Positions 1 through 8,719 of a DNA stretch of 64,000 nucleotides are shown here, piece after piece (the first letter of the stretch is position 1; each line of letters begins with the position of its first letter). Source of the DNA: Pseudomonas lini (GTDB lineage: Bacteria; Pseudomonadota; Gammaproteobacteria; Pseudomonadales; Pseudomonadaceae); the NCBI RefSeq assembly GCF_030812475.1, contig NZ_JAUSSR010000008.1:124001-188000 (forward strand). The letters run 5' to 3'. Under the pieces are notes generated by a model. It did not search any database. It was not told where the DNA came from and saw nothing but the letters and a program-made list of their open reading frames with translations. The position numbers and the translations under genes are program-made.

Positions 1-1341
1 GCTTTTCAGGGCGATGTAAGTGTCGATGAAGTCGTCGCTGAAAACGCCGCCTTTGGTCAGGAACGCACGACCTTTGTCCAGCTCTTCCAGGGCTTCTTTC
101 AGACTGCCGCAAACTTGTGGGATCTCTTTCGCCTCTTCAGGCGGCAGGTCGTACAGGTTTTTGTCAGCTGCGTCGCCAGGGTGGATCTTGTTCTGGATGC
201 CGTCCAGGCCAGCCATCATCAGGGCCGCGAAAGCCAGGTAAGGGTTGGCGGCCGGGTCCGGGAAGCGCGCTTCGATACGGCGACCCTTCGGGCTGTTCAC
301 GTAAGGAATGCGGATCGAAGCGGAGCGGTTGCGTGCCGAGTAGGCCAGCATGACCGGTGCTTCGAAACCTGGGACCAGACGCTTGTAGGAGTTGGTCGAC
401 GGGTTGGTGAAGCCGTTCAGGGCTTTACCGTGCTTGATGATACCGCCGATGAAGTACAGGGCGGTGTCGGACAGGCCGGCATAACCTTCGCCGGCGAAGG
501 TGTTCTTGCCGTCTTTGGAAATCGAAACGTGAACGTGCATGCCCGAGCCGTTATCGCCGTACAGCGGCTTAGGCATGAAGGTCGCAGTGCGGCCATAGGC
601 ATCCGCAACGTTGTGCACGCAGTATTTCAGGGTCTGAACTTCGTCAGCCTTGGCGACCAGGGTGTTGAACTTCACACCGATTTCGTTCTGGCCGGCAGTC
701 GCCACTTCGTGGTGGTGAACTTCGACGGTCTGGCCCATTTCTTCCAGTGCGTTGCACATGGAGGTACGGATTTCATGGTCGAAGTCGAACGGCGGGACAG
801 GGAAATAGCCGCCTTTCACGCCTGGACGGTGGCCTTTGTTGCCGCCTTCCACGTCCTGGTCGGTCATCCACGAGCCTTGCTCGGAGAAAATTTTGAACAT
901 GGAGCCGGAGATGTCGGATTTGAACTTCACCGAGTCGAAAATGAAAAACTCAGGCTCCGGACCGAAGAAAGCGGTGTCGCCGATACCGGTGGACTTGAGG
1001 TATTCCTCGGCACGGTGGGCGATGGCGCGTGGGTCGCGGTCATAGCCTTGCATGGTCGAAGGTTCGATGATGTCGCAGACCAGGATCAGGGTCGGCTCTT
1101 CGGTGAACGGATCGAGCACGGCAGTGCTGTCGTCTGGCAGCAGGATCATGTCGGAGGCTTCGATGCCTTTCCAGCCGGCGATGGAGGATCCGTCGAACAT
1201 CTTGCCGACTTCGAAAAAGTCGTCTTCCAGTCCGTCGCGAGCCGGCATGGTCACGTGATGCTGAGTGCCTTTGGTATCCGTGAAGCGCAGATCAATCCAC
1301 TTGACGTCATGATCTTTGATGAGTTGAACCGACTTCGACAT
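1..1341 (-). CDS. glnA: Glutamine synthetase type I (C-terminal end beyond the window)
   Basis: Makes glutamine from glutamate, ammonia and ATP; the central nitrogen-assimilation enzyme, a cytoplasmic dodecamer. The reverse strand reads from an ATG at 1341 (MSKSVQLIKDHDVKWIDLRF) without a stop to the left edge. Visible family motifs are FDGSSIAGWK near residue 50, the beta-Grasp N-domain, and the catalytic KPLYGDNGSGMHVH stretch with its metal-binding His residues. About 447 of the usual roughly 468 residues are present, so only the tail with the adenylylation-site Tyr is mostly outside. A strong GGAGG lies 6 nt before the ATG. It is divergent from thiI. The upstream region carries a candidate sigma54 promoter and repeated NtrC-like motifs, consistent with nitrogen control. 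Confidence 0.97.
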   Translation of the reverse strand, partial: MSKSVQLIKDHDVKWIDLRFTDTKGTQHHVTMPARDGLEDDFFEVGKMFDGSSIAGWKGIEASDMILLPDDSTAVLDPFTEEPTLILVCDIIEPSTMQGYDRDPRAIAHRAEEYLKSTGIGDTAFFGPEPEFFIFDSVKFKSDISGSMFKIFSEQGSWMTDQDVEGGNKGHRPGVKGGYFPVPPFDFDHEIRTSMCNALEEMGQTVEVHHHEVATAGQNEIGVKFNTLVAKADEVQTLKYCVHNVADAYGRTATFMPKPLYGDNGSGMHVHVSISKDGKNTFAGEGYAGLSDTALYFIGGIIKHGKALNGFTNPSTNSYKRLVPGFEAPVMLAYSARNRSASIRIPYVNSPKGRRIEARFPDPAANPYLAFAALMMAGLDGIQNKIHPGDAADKNLYDLPPEEAKEIPQVCGSLKEALEELDKGRAFLTKGGVFSDDFIDTYIALKS

Positions 1342-1448
1342 AGTGTCCTCCGGGTGGATTCGGGCTTTGGTAGTGGATGGCCCTTGAAATGTGGGTGATG
1401 CCGGCGCGAATACTCTGCCAAGGCAACCTGCCTCACAAGGGAGCAAAT

Positions 1449-1464
1449 TGCATGCCAGTGCCCC
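1449..1464 (-). promoter_or_regulatory. Candidate sigma54 (-24/-12) promoter for glnA
   Basis: Read on the minus strand this is GGGGCACTGGCATGCA: a GG, ten bases, then GC, with TGCA at the -12 element matching the sigma54 consensus. The -24 half is imperfect. It lies about 110 nt upstream of the glnA ATG, in the right orientation. glnA is normally NtrC/sigma54 dependent in gamma-proteobacteria; that it is so here is inference. Confidence 0.45.
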
Positions 1465-1527
1465 ATCATGGTTTTTTTGCCCCAAAATCACGCTTATAAG
1501 GGTGCAATCCATCATAAAGAACAAAAC

Positions 1528-1578
1528 AGCGCCCTGTTTTGTGGCGCACAATTCAACAAACGACCTGTTTTGGTGCGC
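1528..1578. promoter_or_regulatory. Two repeated NtrC-like motifs upstream of glnA
   Basis: Two related copies lie about 32 bp apart: GCGCCCTGTTTTGTGGCGCA (about 1529-1548) and CGACCTGTTTTGGTGCGC (1561-1578). Both carry CCTGTTTTG followed by GGCGC/GGTGC, resembling GGTGC half-sites of NtrC enhancers. They sit 65 to 130 bp beyond the candidate sigma54 promoter, an enhancer-like distance. A further GGTGCA half-site is at 1500-1505. NtrC binding is inference. Confidence 0.35.
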
Positions 1579-1602
1579 GACAAACCTTCTGTACATTAAC
1601 TG

Positions 1603-1631
1603 GTTAAACCTTGAGCAATTTCCGCTATAAT
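1603..1631 (+). promoter_or_regulatory. Possible sigma70 promoter for thiI
   Basis: A perfect TATAAT lies at 1626-1631, 43 nt before the thiI start. The -35 position (GTTAAA, 1603-1608, 17-bp spacer) is weak. This is the only good -10 in the 332-bp glnA/thiI gap. Confidence 0.4.
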
Positions 1632-1673
1632 CCGCGCCCCCCTTTTTCGGCTGGCCCAGCGCGCGCTGTTTTC

Positions 1674-3128
1674 ATGAAACTAATCGTAAAAGTCTTTCCC
1701 GAGATCACCATCAAGAGCCGCCCGGTACGGATGCGTTTCATCCGCCAATTGGCCAAAAACATCCGCACCGTGCTCCGCGACCTGGACCCGGCCGTGGTGG
1801 TGAACGGTGTGTGGGACAATCTCGAGCTTGAAACCCGCGTAGCCGAGCCCAAAGTACTGAAGGAGATGACCGAGCGTCTGAGCTGCATGCCGGGTATCGC
1901 GCATTTCCTGCAGGTCGACGAGTACCCTTTGGGCGACTTCGACGACATCGTTGCCAAGTGCAAACAGCACTTCGGTGATGCATTGGCAGGGAAGATTTTT
2001 TCGGTGCGTTGCAAGCGTGCCGGCAAGCATGAATTCAGCTCGATGGACGTCGAGAAATATGTCGGCAGCCAACTGCGTCGTCAGTGCGGCGCCGCCGGAA
2101 TCTCGCTGAAAGAGCCGGAAATCGAAGTCCGCATCGAAATTCGCGACAAACGGTTGTTCGTGATCCACAACCAGCACAACAGCATCGGCGGTTATCCGCT
2201 GGGTGCCCTGGAACAGACGCTTGTGCTGATGTCCGGCGGCTTCGACTCCACCGTGGCCGCGTACCAGATCATGCGCCGCGGCCTGATGAGCCATTTCTGC
2301 TTCTTCAATCTGGGCGGAAGGGCCCATGAGCTGGGCGTCATGGAAGTCGCGCACTTCATCTGGAAGAAGTACGGAAGCTCCCAACGCGTGTTATTTGTCA
2401 GTGTGCCGTTCGAGGAAGTACTGGGAGAAATTCTCGGGAAAGTCGATAACAGTCATATGGGTGTAGTTTTGAAGCGTATGATGTTGCGCGCTGCTTCCCG
2501 TATTGCCGATCGGCTGGAGATCGAAGCGCTGGTCACCGGCGAAGCGATTTCCCAGGTGTCGAGCCAGACGCTGCCGAACCTGTCCGTGATCGATTGCGTG
2601 ACCGACAAGCTGGTCTTGCGTCCGCTGATCGCCAGTCACAAACAGGACATCATCGACCTGGCCAACGAAATCGGGACCGCCGACTTCGCCAAGCACATGC
2701 CGGAATACTGTGGGGTCATCTCGGTGAACCCCAAGACCCACGCCAAGCGTCCGCGCGTGGAGCATGAAGAGAAAGAATTCGACATGGCGGTGCTTGAGCG
2801 TGCGCTCGAGAACGCCAAGCTGGTGCCGATCGATCGCGTGATCGACGAATTGGGCCAGGACTTGCAGATCGAAGAAGTCAGCGAAGCACTGGCGGGCCAG
2901 ATCATCATCGATATCCGTCACCCGGATGCCGCTGAAGACGAGCCGCTGGAGCTAGCTGGCATTGAGGTACAGACGATGCCGTTTTATGCATTGAACGCTC
3001 GTTTCAAGGAACTGGACCCTACTCGCCAGTACCTGCTGTATTGCGACAAAGGCGTGATGAGTCGCCTGCATGCCCACCATTTGCTCAGTGAGGGGCATGC
3101 CAATGTGCGCGTTTATCGACCGAGCTAA
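1674..3128 (+). CDS. thiI: tRNA 4-thiouridine synthase / sulfurtransferase
   Basis: Transfers sulfur to U8 of tRNAs and, in many bacteria, supports thiazole (thiamine) synthesis; cytoplasmic. The 484-residue protein starts MKLIVKVFPEI at 1674, which matches the family start; an upstream in-frame start at 1611 would add 21 unlikely residues. Order of domains: N-terminal ferredoxin-like/THUMP region to about residue 165, a PP-loop ATP pyrophosphatase domain with LMSGGFDST near 185, and a C-terminal rhodanese-like domain whose loop YCDKGVMS supplies the persulfide Cys. The length is close to the E. coli protein. It stands alone between glnA and typA. Confidence 0.96.
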   Translation: MKLIVKVFPEITIKSRPVRMRFIRQLAKNIRTVLRDLDPAVVVNGVWDNLELETRVAEPKVLKEMTERLSCMPGIAHFLQVDEYPLGDFDDIVAKCKQHFGDALAGKIFSVRCKRAGKHEFSSMDVEKYVGSQLRRQCGAAGISLKEPEIEVRIEIRDKRLFVIHNQHNSIGGYPLGALEQTLVLMSGGFDSTVAAYQIMRRGLMSHFCFFNLGGRAHELGVMEVAHFIWKKYGSSQRVLFVSVPFEEVLGEILGKVDNSHMGVVLKRMMLRAASRIADRLEIEALVTGEAISQVSSQTLPNLSVIDCVTDKLVLRPLIASHKQDIIDLANEIGTADFAKHMPEYCGVISVNPKTHAKRPRVEHEEKEFDMAVLERALENAKLVPIDRVIDELGQDLQIEEVSEALAGQIIIDIRHPDAAEDEPLELAGIEVQTMPFYALNARFKELDPTRQYLLYCDKGVMSRLHAHHLLSEGHANVRVYRPS

Positions 3129-3267
3129 GAGCCCGGGGCTGTTTGCCTGTGGCCTGCGTCACCGGCCCCCCGACGCCGCCGTCAAGCAGTAACGGCAAGG
3201 CCTGACTCTACTGTTAATCGCTGCCAAGACTTGTCAGCACACCGAATCCTCTGATCGAGATACACAA

Positions 3268-5088
3268 GTGATCGAAAATCTACGCAACATCGCCATCATT
3301 GCTCACGTTGACCATGGTAAGACCACCCTGGTAGACAAACTCTTGCGTCAATCCGGCACCCTGGAGCGCAACGAGCTCAACGACGAGCGCGTGATGGACT
3401 CCAACGACCAGGAGAAAGAGCGCGGTATTACCATTCTGGCGAAAAACACCGCCATCAACTGGAACGGCTACCACATCAACATCGTGGACACCCCGGGCCA
3501 CGCCGACTTCGGCGGCGAAGTTGAACGCGTAATGTCGATGGTCGACTCCGTTCTGCTGCTGGTTGACGCTCAAGACGGCCCTATGCCGCAAACCCGTTTC
3601 GTGACCAAGAAGGCGTTCGAAGCCGGCCTGCGTCCGATCGTGGTGATCAACAAGGTTGACCGTCCAGGCGCGCGTCCGGACTGGGTTCTGGACCAGATCT
3701 TCGACCTGTTCGACAACCTCGGTGCTACCGAAGAACAGCTGGACTTCAAAGTCGTCTACGCCTCGGCCCTGAACGGCATTGCCGGTCTGGAACACACCGA
3801 CATGGCTGAAGACATGACCCCGCTGTACCAGTCGATCGTCGACAACGTACCGGCGCCGAAAGTCGACCGTGACGGTCCGTTCCAGATGCAAATCTCGGCA
3901 CTGGACTACAACAGCTTCCTGGGCATCATCGGCGTTGGCCGTATCGCTCGTGGTCGCGTCAAGCCGAACACCCAGGTTGTGGCGATCGATGCCGACGGCA
4001 AGCGCCGTAACGGCCGTATCCTGAAGCTGATGGGTCACCACGGCCTGCACCGTGTAGACGTTGAAGAAGCAGCTGCCGGCGACATCGTCTGCATCAGCGG
4101 CTTCGACCAGCTGTTCATCTCCGACACTCTGTGCGACCCACTGAACGTCGAAGCGATGAAGCCGCTGACCGTTGACGAGCCAACCGTTTCCATGACCTTC
4201 CAGGTTAACGACTCGCCGTTCTGCGGTCGTGAAGGCAAGTTCGTCACCAGCCGTAACATCAAGGAGCGTCTGGACAAGGAACTGCTCTACAACGTTGCCC
4301 TGCGCGTTGAAGAAGGCGACACCGCCGACAAGTTCAAAGTCTCCGGCCGTGGTGAGCTGCACCTCTCGGTACTGATCGAAACCATGCGTCGCGAAGGCTT
4401 CGAAATGGGTGTCGGTCGTCCGGAAGTGATCATCCGCATGGTTGACGGCGTCAAGCACGAACCGTACGAAAACGTGACCATCGACCTGCCGGAAGAATCG
4501 CAAGGTTCGATCATGGAGCAGATCGGTATCCGTAAAGGCGACCTGACCAACATGGTTCCGGATGGCAAGGGCCGTGTGCGCCTTGAGTACAACATCCCGG
4601 CTCGTGGCTTGATCGGTTTCCGTAACGAGTTCCTGACCCTGACCTCCGGTGCAGGCATCCTGACCTCGATCTTCGACCGTTACGACGTGATGAAGTCCGG
4701 CGACATGTCCGGCCGTCAGAACGGCGTGCTGGTGTCGGTTGCCACTGGTAAGGCTCTGACTTACTCGCTGGAAACCCTGCAAGCTCGCGGCAAACTGTTC
4801 CTGGGTCACGGCGAAGACGTGTACGAAGGTCAAATCGTCGGCATCAACAGCCGCGACAACGACCTGGGCGTCAACCCAACCAAAGGCAAGAAGCTCGACA
4901 ACATGCGTGCTTCGGGTAAAGACGAAACCATCGCTCTGGTTCCGCCTATCCGTTTCACCCTGGAACAAGCGCTTGAGTTCGTGCAAGAAGACGAACTGTG
5001 CGAAGTCACTCCCAAGTCCATCCGTCTTCGCAAGAAGATCCTGGGCGAAAGCGAGCGTACCCGCGCTGCCAAGAAAAGCGGCAACTGA
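3268..5088 (+). CDS. typA: Ribosome-associated translational GTPase TypA/BipA
   Basis: A ribosome-binding GTPase of the EF-G family involved in ribosome assembly and in growth at low temperature or under stress. The 606-residue protein begins at GTG 3268 (MIENLRNIAIIAHVDHGKTT). G motifs are in order: AHVDHGKTT (G1), ERGITI (G2), DTPGHADF (G3), NKVDR (G4), SALNG (G5). Domain II and the EF-G-like domains follow, and the C-terminal domain specific to TypA is complete. The length is as in other gamma-proteobacteria. It is a single gene closed by a strong terminator 20 nt downstream. Confidence 0.97.
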   Translation: MIENLRNIAIIAHVDHGKTTLVDKLLRQSGTLERNELNDERVMDSNDQEKERGITILAKNTAINWNGYHINIVDTPGHADFGGEVERVMSMVDSVLLLVDAQDGPMPQTRFVTKKAFEAGLRPIVVINKVDRPGARPDWVLDQIFDLFDNLGATEEQLDFKVVYASALNGIAGLEHTDMAEDMTPLYQSIVDNVPAPKVDRDGPFQMQISALDYNSFLGIIGVGRIARGRVKPNTQVVAIDADGKRRNGRILKLMGHHGLHRVDVEEAAAGDIVCISGFDQLFISDTLCDPLNVEAMKPLTVDEPTVSMTFQVNDSPFCGREGKFVTSRNIKERLDKELLYNVALRVEEGDTADKFKVSGRGELHLSVLIETMRREGFEMGVGRPEVIIRMVDGVKHEPYENVTIDLPEESQGSIMEQIGIRKGDLTNMVPDGKGRVRLEYNIPARGLIGFRNEFLTLTSGAGILTSIFDRYDVMKSGDMSGRQNGVLVSVATGKALTYSLETLQARGKLFLGHGEDVYEGQIVGINSRDNDLGVNPTKGKKLDNMRASGKDETIALVPPIRFTLEQALEFVQEDELCEVTPKSIRLRKKILGESERTRAAKKSGN

Positions 5089-5109
5089 GTTTCGACTTCG
5101 TTAGCAGCT

Positions 5110-5152
5110 AAAAAAACGCCCCCGGATCGTGAGATCCAGGGGCGTTTTTTTA
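5110..5152 (+). terminator. Rho-independent terminator of typA
   Basis: A-run, then ACGCCCC and CGGATC pairing across a short loop with GATCCAG and GGGGCGT, followed by a T-run (TTTTTTTA). With A- and T-runs on the two sides it may act in both directions, so it could also limit readthrough from the minus-strand gene at 5268-5732. Confidence 0.92.
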
Positions 5153-5181
5153 TGTCTGGGATTTATGCGGTGTTTGTTCCG

Positions 5182-5256
5182 GCCTCTTCGCTGGCAAGCC
5201 GGCTCCTACAGGTGTACGCGGTCAATTGTAGGAGCTGGCTTGCCAGCGAAGGCGGC
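5182..5256. repeat. REPIN (inverted REP pair)
   Basis: TTCGCTGGCAAGCCGGCTCC is followed after a short spacer by its inverse GTAGGAGCTGGCTTGCCAGC. This is the GTAGGAGC(T)GGC class of Pseudomonas REP. It lies between the typA terminator and the end of the Cys-cluster gene. Confidence 0.9.
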
Positions 5257-5267
5257 TTAACGGTCGA

Positions 5268-5732
5268 TCAGAACTTCTCGAGGGTCCGACGGCTCTCGCT
5301 GGTCTCACGCGCCACTTCTTTAGGTTTGTAAGCGCAATACCCCGGCCGAGGTCCGATTTTCGGGTGATTACGGCAGGTATCCGGGCGCTTTTCATAAATA
5401 GTGCACAGACGGCTCTTACGATCCAGGTACAGGCAATCGTTGTTGCTCATGCGCTGGAGGGTGAAGATTTCGGATTTCTGATTGTAGCGCTCGACGATCC
5501 CTTCCTTCTGCAGGCGCTTGGCGATGTTTTTCGCTGGCTCGCCGCGCTCGAATTCGTCGACAATGCCGATCCGGATCAGGTCCTTGATCTTGACCTCGAC
5601 CGGCAGTGTGCAGCAACTGGATACACAGGAGCCGCACATCGGCGCAGAGTATTTGGCCCAGGTATCGAGGCGATCGATTTCCGCGGCGGCGATCAGGTTG
5701 GACTTCATCATCGGTTGTACCAGCGTGTGCAT
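5268..5732 (-). CDS. YkgJ-family cysteine-cluster protein
   Basis: A small protein (up to 154 residues) of the YkgJ/CxxCxxCC family, thought to bind zinc or an Fe-S cluster; its precise function is not known. The clusters visible are CGSCVSSCC near residue 33, then C-x-Y-L-D-R-K-S-R-L-C, and DTCRNHP in the C-terminal half. The start is uncertain: MHTLVQPMMK at 5732, or the internal Met-Met eight codons later; neither has a strong ribosome-binding site. It is monocistronic between two plus-strand genes. Confidence 0.85.
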   Translation of the reverse strand: MHTLVQPMMKSNLIAAAEIDRLDTWAKYSAPMCGSCVSSCCTLPVEVKIKDLIRIGIVDEFERGEPAKNIAKRLQKEGIVERYNQKSEIFTLQRMSNNDCLYLDRKSRLCTIYEKRPDTCRNHPKIGPRPGYCAYKPKEVARETSESRRTLEKF

Positions 5733-5966
5733 CAGGGCGCGCGATCATACCGGGACTGGTGGATTTTTGAACAACCTTTCGCCAGAATTTTTCATGAAAT
5801 GCCCAATAACGGCTGTATTCCGGCACGGGGCCTGCATTCTTTCCGGTGTGCGACAAGGTAATGTCCATCTATCTCGCACTAACGGGACAAACTGCCGAAC
5901 CAGAGTTCCAACGGCCTGTCTGACCGTCTAGGCTCAACTATTCCATGCTCGCTCGAGGTCCTATCG

Positions 5967-8417
5967 ATGACTCAAGAACCACTTGTTCGCGAAGCAGAGG
6001 TGGCCGCATTTCGCGACGCCGTCTTGACCAAACTCACCTATGCGGTGGGCAAAGACCCGGATCACGCCTTCGACCACGACTGGTTCGAAGCCATTGCCCT
6101 GGCCGCGCGCGATCACATGGTCGAGCACTGGATGGACCATACCCGGCAGATCTACCGCAAAGGTCAGAAGCGGGTTTACTACCTCTCCCTGGAATTTCTC
6201 ATTGGCCGGCTGCTCTACGATAGCCTGAGTAATCTCGGTCTGCTGGATGTGGCCCGCGAGGCGCTGACCGAACTCGGCGTCGACCTCGAGCGCATCCGCC
6301 TGCTGGAGCCCGATGCGGCCCTTGGCAACGGTGGCCTCGGTCGTCTGGCCGCATGCTTCATGGAAAGCATGTCGACCCTGGGCATCGCCGGGCACGGCTA
6401 CGGCATTCGTTACGAGCACGGCTTGTTCCGTCAGGCGATCGTCGATGGCTGGCAGCAGGAACAGACCGAGCACTGGCTGGATTTCGGTAACCCGTGGGAA
6501 TTCGAGCGGCCGGAGGTGGTTTATCCGATCGGTTTTGGCGGCAGCGTCGAAACCGTTACCGACGACACAGGCAAATCCAAGCAAGTCTGGACCCCGGCTG
6601 AAACCGTTCGCGCGATCGCCTACGATACCCCGGTGGTCGGCTGGCGCGGGTCGAGCGTCAACACGCTGCGCCTGTGGCGTGCCCGTGCCATGGAAGATTT
6701 GCACCTGGAGCGTTTCAACGCCGGCGACCACTTGGGTGCCGTAGCCGAAGTCGCCCGGGCCGAAAGTATTTCCCGCGTACTCTACCCGGCCGACAGCACC
6801 GAAGCCGGCCAGGAACTGCGCCTGCGCCAGGAATACTTCTTCGTCGCCGCGTCTTTGCAGGACTTGCTGCGGCGCCATCGCAACATGCACACCTCGGTCC
6901 TGACCCTGGGCGACCACGCGGCCATCCAGCTCAACGACACTCACCCCTCGATCGCAGTGGCCGAGCTGATGCGTCAGCTGGTTGACGTGTACGACGTGGC
7001 ATGGGATGCCGCCTGGCAGGTCACCGTCGACACGCTGTCCTACACCAACCACACGCTGTTGCCGGAAGCGCTGGAAACCTGGCCGGTCGGGTTGATGGAG
7101 CGCATGCTGCCGCGGCACATGCAGATCATTTACCTGATCAACGCCCAGCACATCGACTCGCTCAGGGCCAAGGGGGTCCATGACTTCGAAGTGCTGCGGG
7201 CGGTGTCGCTGATCGAGGAAGACAACGGTCGTCGTGTGCGCATGGGTAACCTGGCGTTTCTTGGTTCCCACAGTGTCAACGGCGTGTCCGCGCTGCACAC
7301 GCAGCTGATGCGCAAAACGGTGTTCTCCGAGCTGCACAAGCTCTATCCGGAGCGGATCAATAACAAGACCAACGGCATTACCTTCCGCCGCTGGCTCTAT
7401 CAGGCCAACCCCGAACTGACCTCGATGATGGTCGATGCCCTCGGCCCGGATCTGCTCAATAACCCTGAAGAGCGTTTGCGCGACCTGGAACCTTTTGCCG
7501 AGAAGGCCGTGTTCCGCAAGGCGTTTGCCGACCAGCGCCTGCACAGCAAGAAAGCCCTGGCGTATATCATCCACGAGCGACTGGGGGTGGCGGTCAACCC
7601 GGCGGCGATGTTCGACGTACAGGTCAAGCGGATACACGAGTACAAACGCCAATTGCTGAACTTGCTGCACACCGTCGCGCTGTATCAGGCGATTCGGGCG
7701 GAGCCGGAAATCGACTGGGTGCCGCGGGTGAAGATTTTCGCCGGCAAGGCCGCCGCCAGTTATCACCAGGCCAAGCTCATCATCAAGTTGACCAACGACA
7801 TTGCCCGGGTCGTCAACAACGACCCCACCGTGCGCGGCTTGCTCAAAGTGGTGTTCCTGCCCAACTACAACGTCAGCCTGGCGGAAAGCATCATTCCGGC
7901 TGCGGATTTGTCGGAGCAGATTTCTACCGCAGGGTTCGAGGCGTCGGGCACCAGCAACATGAAGTTTGGCCTCAACGGTGCGTTGACCATTGGCACCCTG
8001 GATGGCGCCAACGTGGAAATGTGCGAGTTCATCGGTGCCGAACACATGTTTATCTTCGGCCTGAGCGCCCAGCAGGTCGAGGCGCGCAAGCAGAACCAGG
8101 AGTTCAATGCGACGCCTGATATTGCCGCGTCCCATCGGCTCAATGACGTGCTGCAGGCGATTCGCGGCGGCGTGTTCTCGCCAGATGATCCGTCCAGGTA
8201 TACCGGGCTGATCGATTCGCTGATCGACTATGACCGCTTCCTGGTCTGTGCCGATTTCGATTCGTACTGGGATGCGCAGATGCGAGTCGAAGCCCATTGG
8301 CACGATTCTCAGGCATGGTGGCGTTCGGCGGTATTGAACACCTCGCGGATGGGCTGGTTCTCTTCCGACCGGACTATTCGTGAGTACGCCACGGATATCT
8401 GGAAAGCGCTGGAATAA
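5967..8417 (+). CDS. glgP: Glycogen/alpha-glucan phosphorylase
   Basis: Phosphorolyses alpha-1,4-glucan ends to glucose-1-phosphate; a cytoplasmic PLP enzyme. The 816-residue length is typical. Seen in the sequence are the N-terminal YYLSLEFLIGRLL region, the GNGGLGRLAACF motif, NQLNDTHPS-like active-site text (IQLNDTHPS) and, near residue 655, EASGTSNMKFGLNGAL, which contains the PLP-binding Lys. The start at 5967 (MTQEPLVREAEV) follows a GAGGTCC stretch. It is not next to other glg genes; its neighbours are unrelated envelope genes. Confidence 0.96.
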   Translation: MTQEPLVREAEVAAFRDAVLTKLTYAVGKDPDHAFDHDWFEAIALAARDHMVEHWMDHTRQIYRKGQKRVYYLSLEFLIGRLLYDSLSNLGLLDVAREALTELGVDLERIRLLEPDAALGNGGLGRLAACFMESMSTLGIAGHGYGIRYEHGLFRQAIVDGWQQEQTEHWLDFGNPWEFERPEVVYPIGFGGSVETVTDDTGKSKQVWTPAETVRAIAYDTPVVGWRGSSVNTLRLWRARAMEDLHLERFNAGDHLGAVAEVARAESISRVLYPADSTEAGQELRLRQEYFFVAASLQDLLRRHRNMHTSVLTLGDHAAIQLNDTHPSIAVAELMRQLVDVYDVAWDAAWQVTVDTLSYTNHTLLPEALETWPVGLMERMLPRHMQIIYLINAQHIDSLRAKGVHDFEVLRAVSLIEEDNGRRVRMGNLAFLGSHSVNGVSALHTQLMRKTVFSELHKLYPERINNKTNGITFRRWLYQANPELTSMMVDALGPDLLNNPEERLRDLEPFAEKAVFRKAFADQRLHSKKALAYIIHERLGVAVNPAAMFDVQVKRIHEYKRQLLNLLHTVALYQAIRAEPEIDWVPRVKIFAGKAAASYHQAKLIIKLTNDIARVVNNDPTVRGLLKVVFLPNYNVSLAESIIPAADLSEQISTAGFEASGTSNMKFGLNGALTIGTLDGANVEMCEFIGAEHMFIFGLSAQQVEARKQNQEFNATPDIAASHRLNDVLQAIRGGVFSPDDPSRYTGLIDSLIDYDRFLVCADFDSYWDAQMRVEAHWHDSQAWWRSAVLNTSRMGWFSSDRTIREYATDIWKALE

Positions 8418-8487
8418 CTTTTAACAGTAATTGCGAGCCAGGTCCGACGGTTGTCGGGCTTGATCGATATACTCGGCACCAACCTGA

Positions 8488-8602
8488 TCCCTGTGGGAGC
8501 GGCGGTGCGGCGATCCGACTTGCTCGCGAAAGCGGACTGACATTCGACATCATTGTGAATGTGATGGCCTCTTCGCGAGCAAGCTCGCTCCCACATTGGG
8601 TT
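8488..8602. repeat. REPIN between glgP and the DUF2339 gene
   Basis: A degenerate left copy (GTGGGAGCGGCGGTGCGGCG, then TTGCTCGCGA) faces a good right copy TCGCGAGCAAGCTCGCTCCC. The spacer contains a palindromic TTCGACATCATTGTGAA, related to the TCAACATCATCGTTGA spacers seen at other loci. This accounts for most of the 302-bp gap; the remainder holds a GCCCCAC/GTGGGGC hairpin at about 8687-8701 just before the next gene. Confidence 0.85.
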
Positions 8603-8719
8603 TGTGGTGCAGATGCAAGCTGCGCTCACACTGGATTCCGGGGGGCTGGTCATTAGACTGAACCAGGCGCTGTACCGTCTGGATTTGCCCCACGGTGGGG
8701 CTGCTTAGGGATATCGACC

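Noticed and set aside
115..1398. A 427-codon plus-strand frame at the left edge
   Set aside because: The opposite strand encodes glutamine synthetase throughout; this is its shadow.
5961..8303. A 780-codon open frame on the strand opposite glgP
   Set aside because: It is the antisense shadow of a high-GC gene with strong codon bias; glgP has full family similarity, the shadow none.
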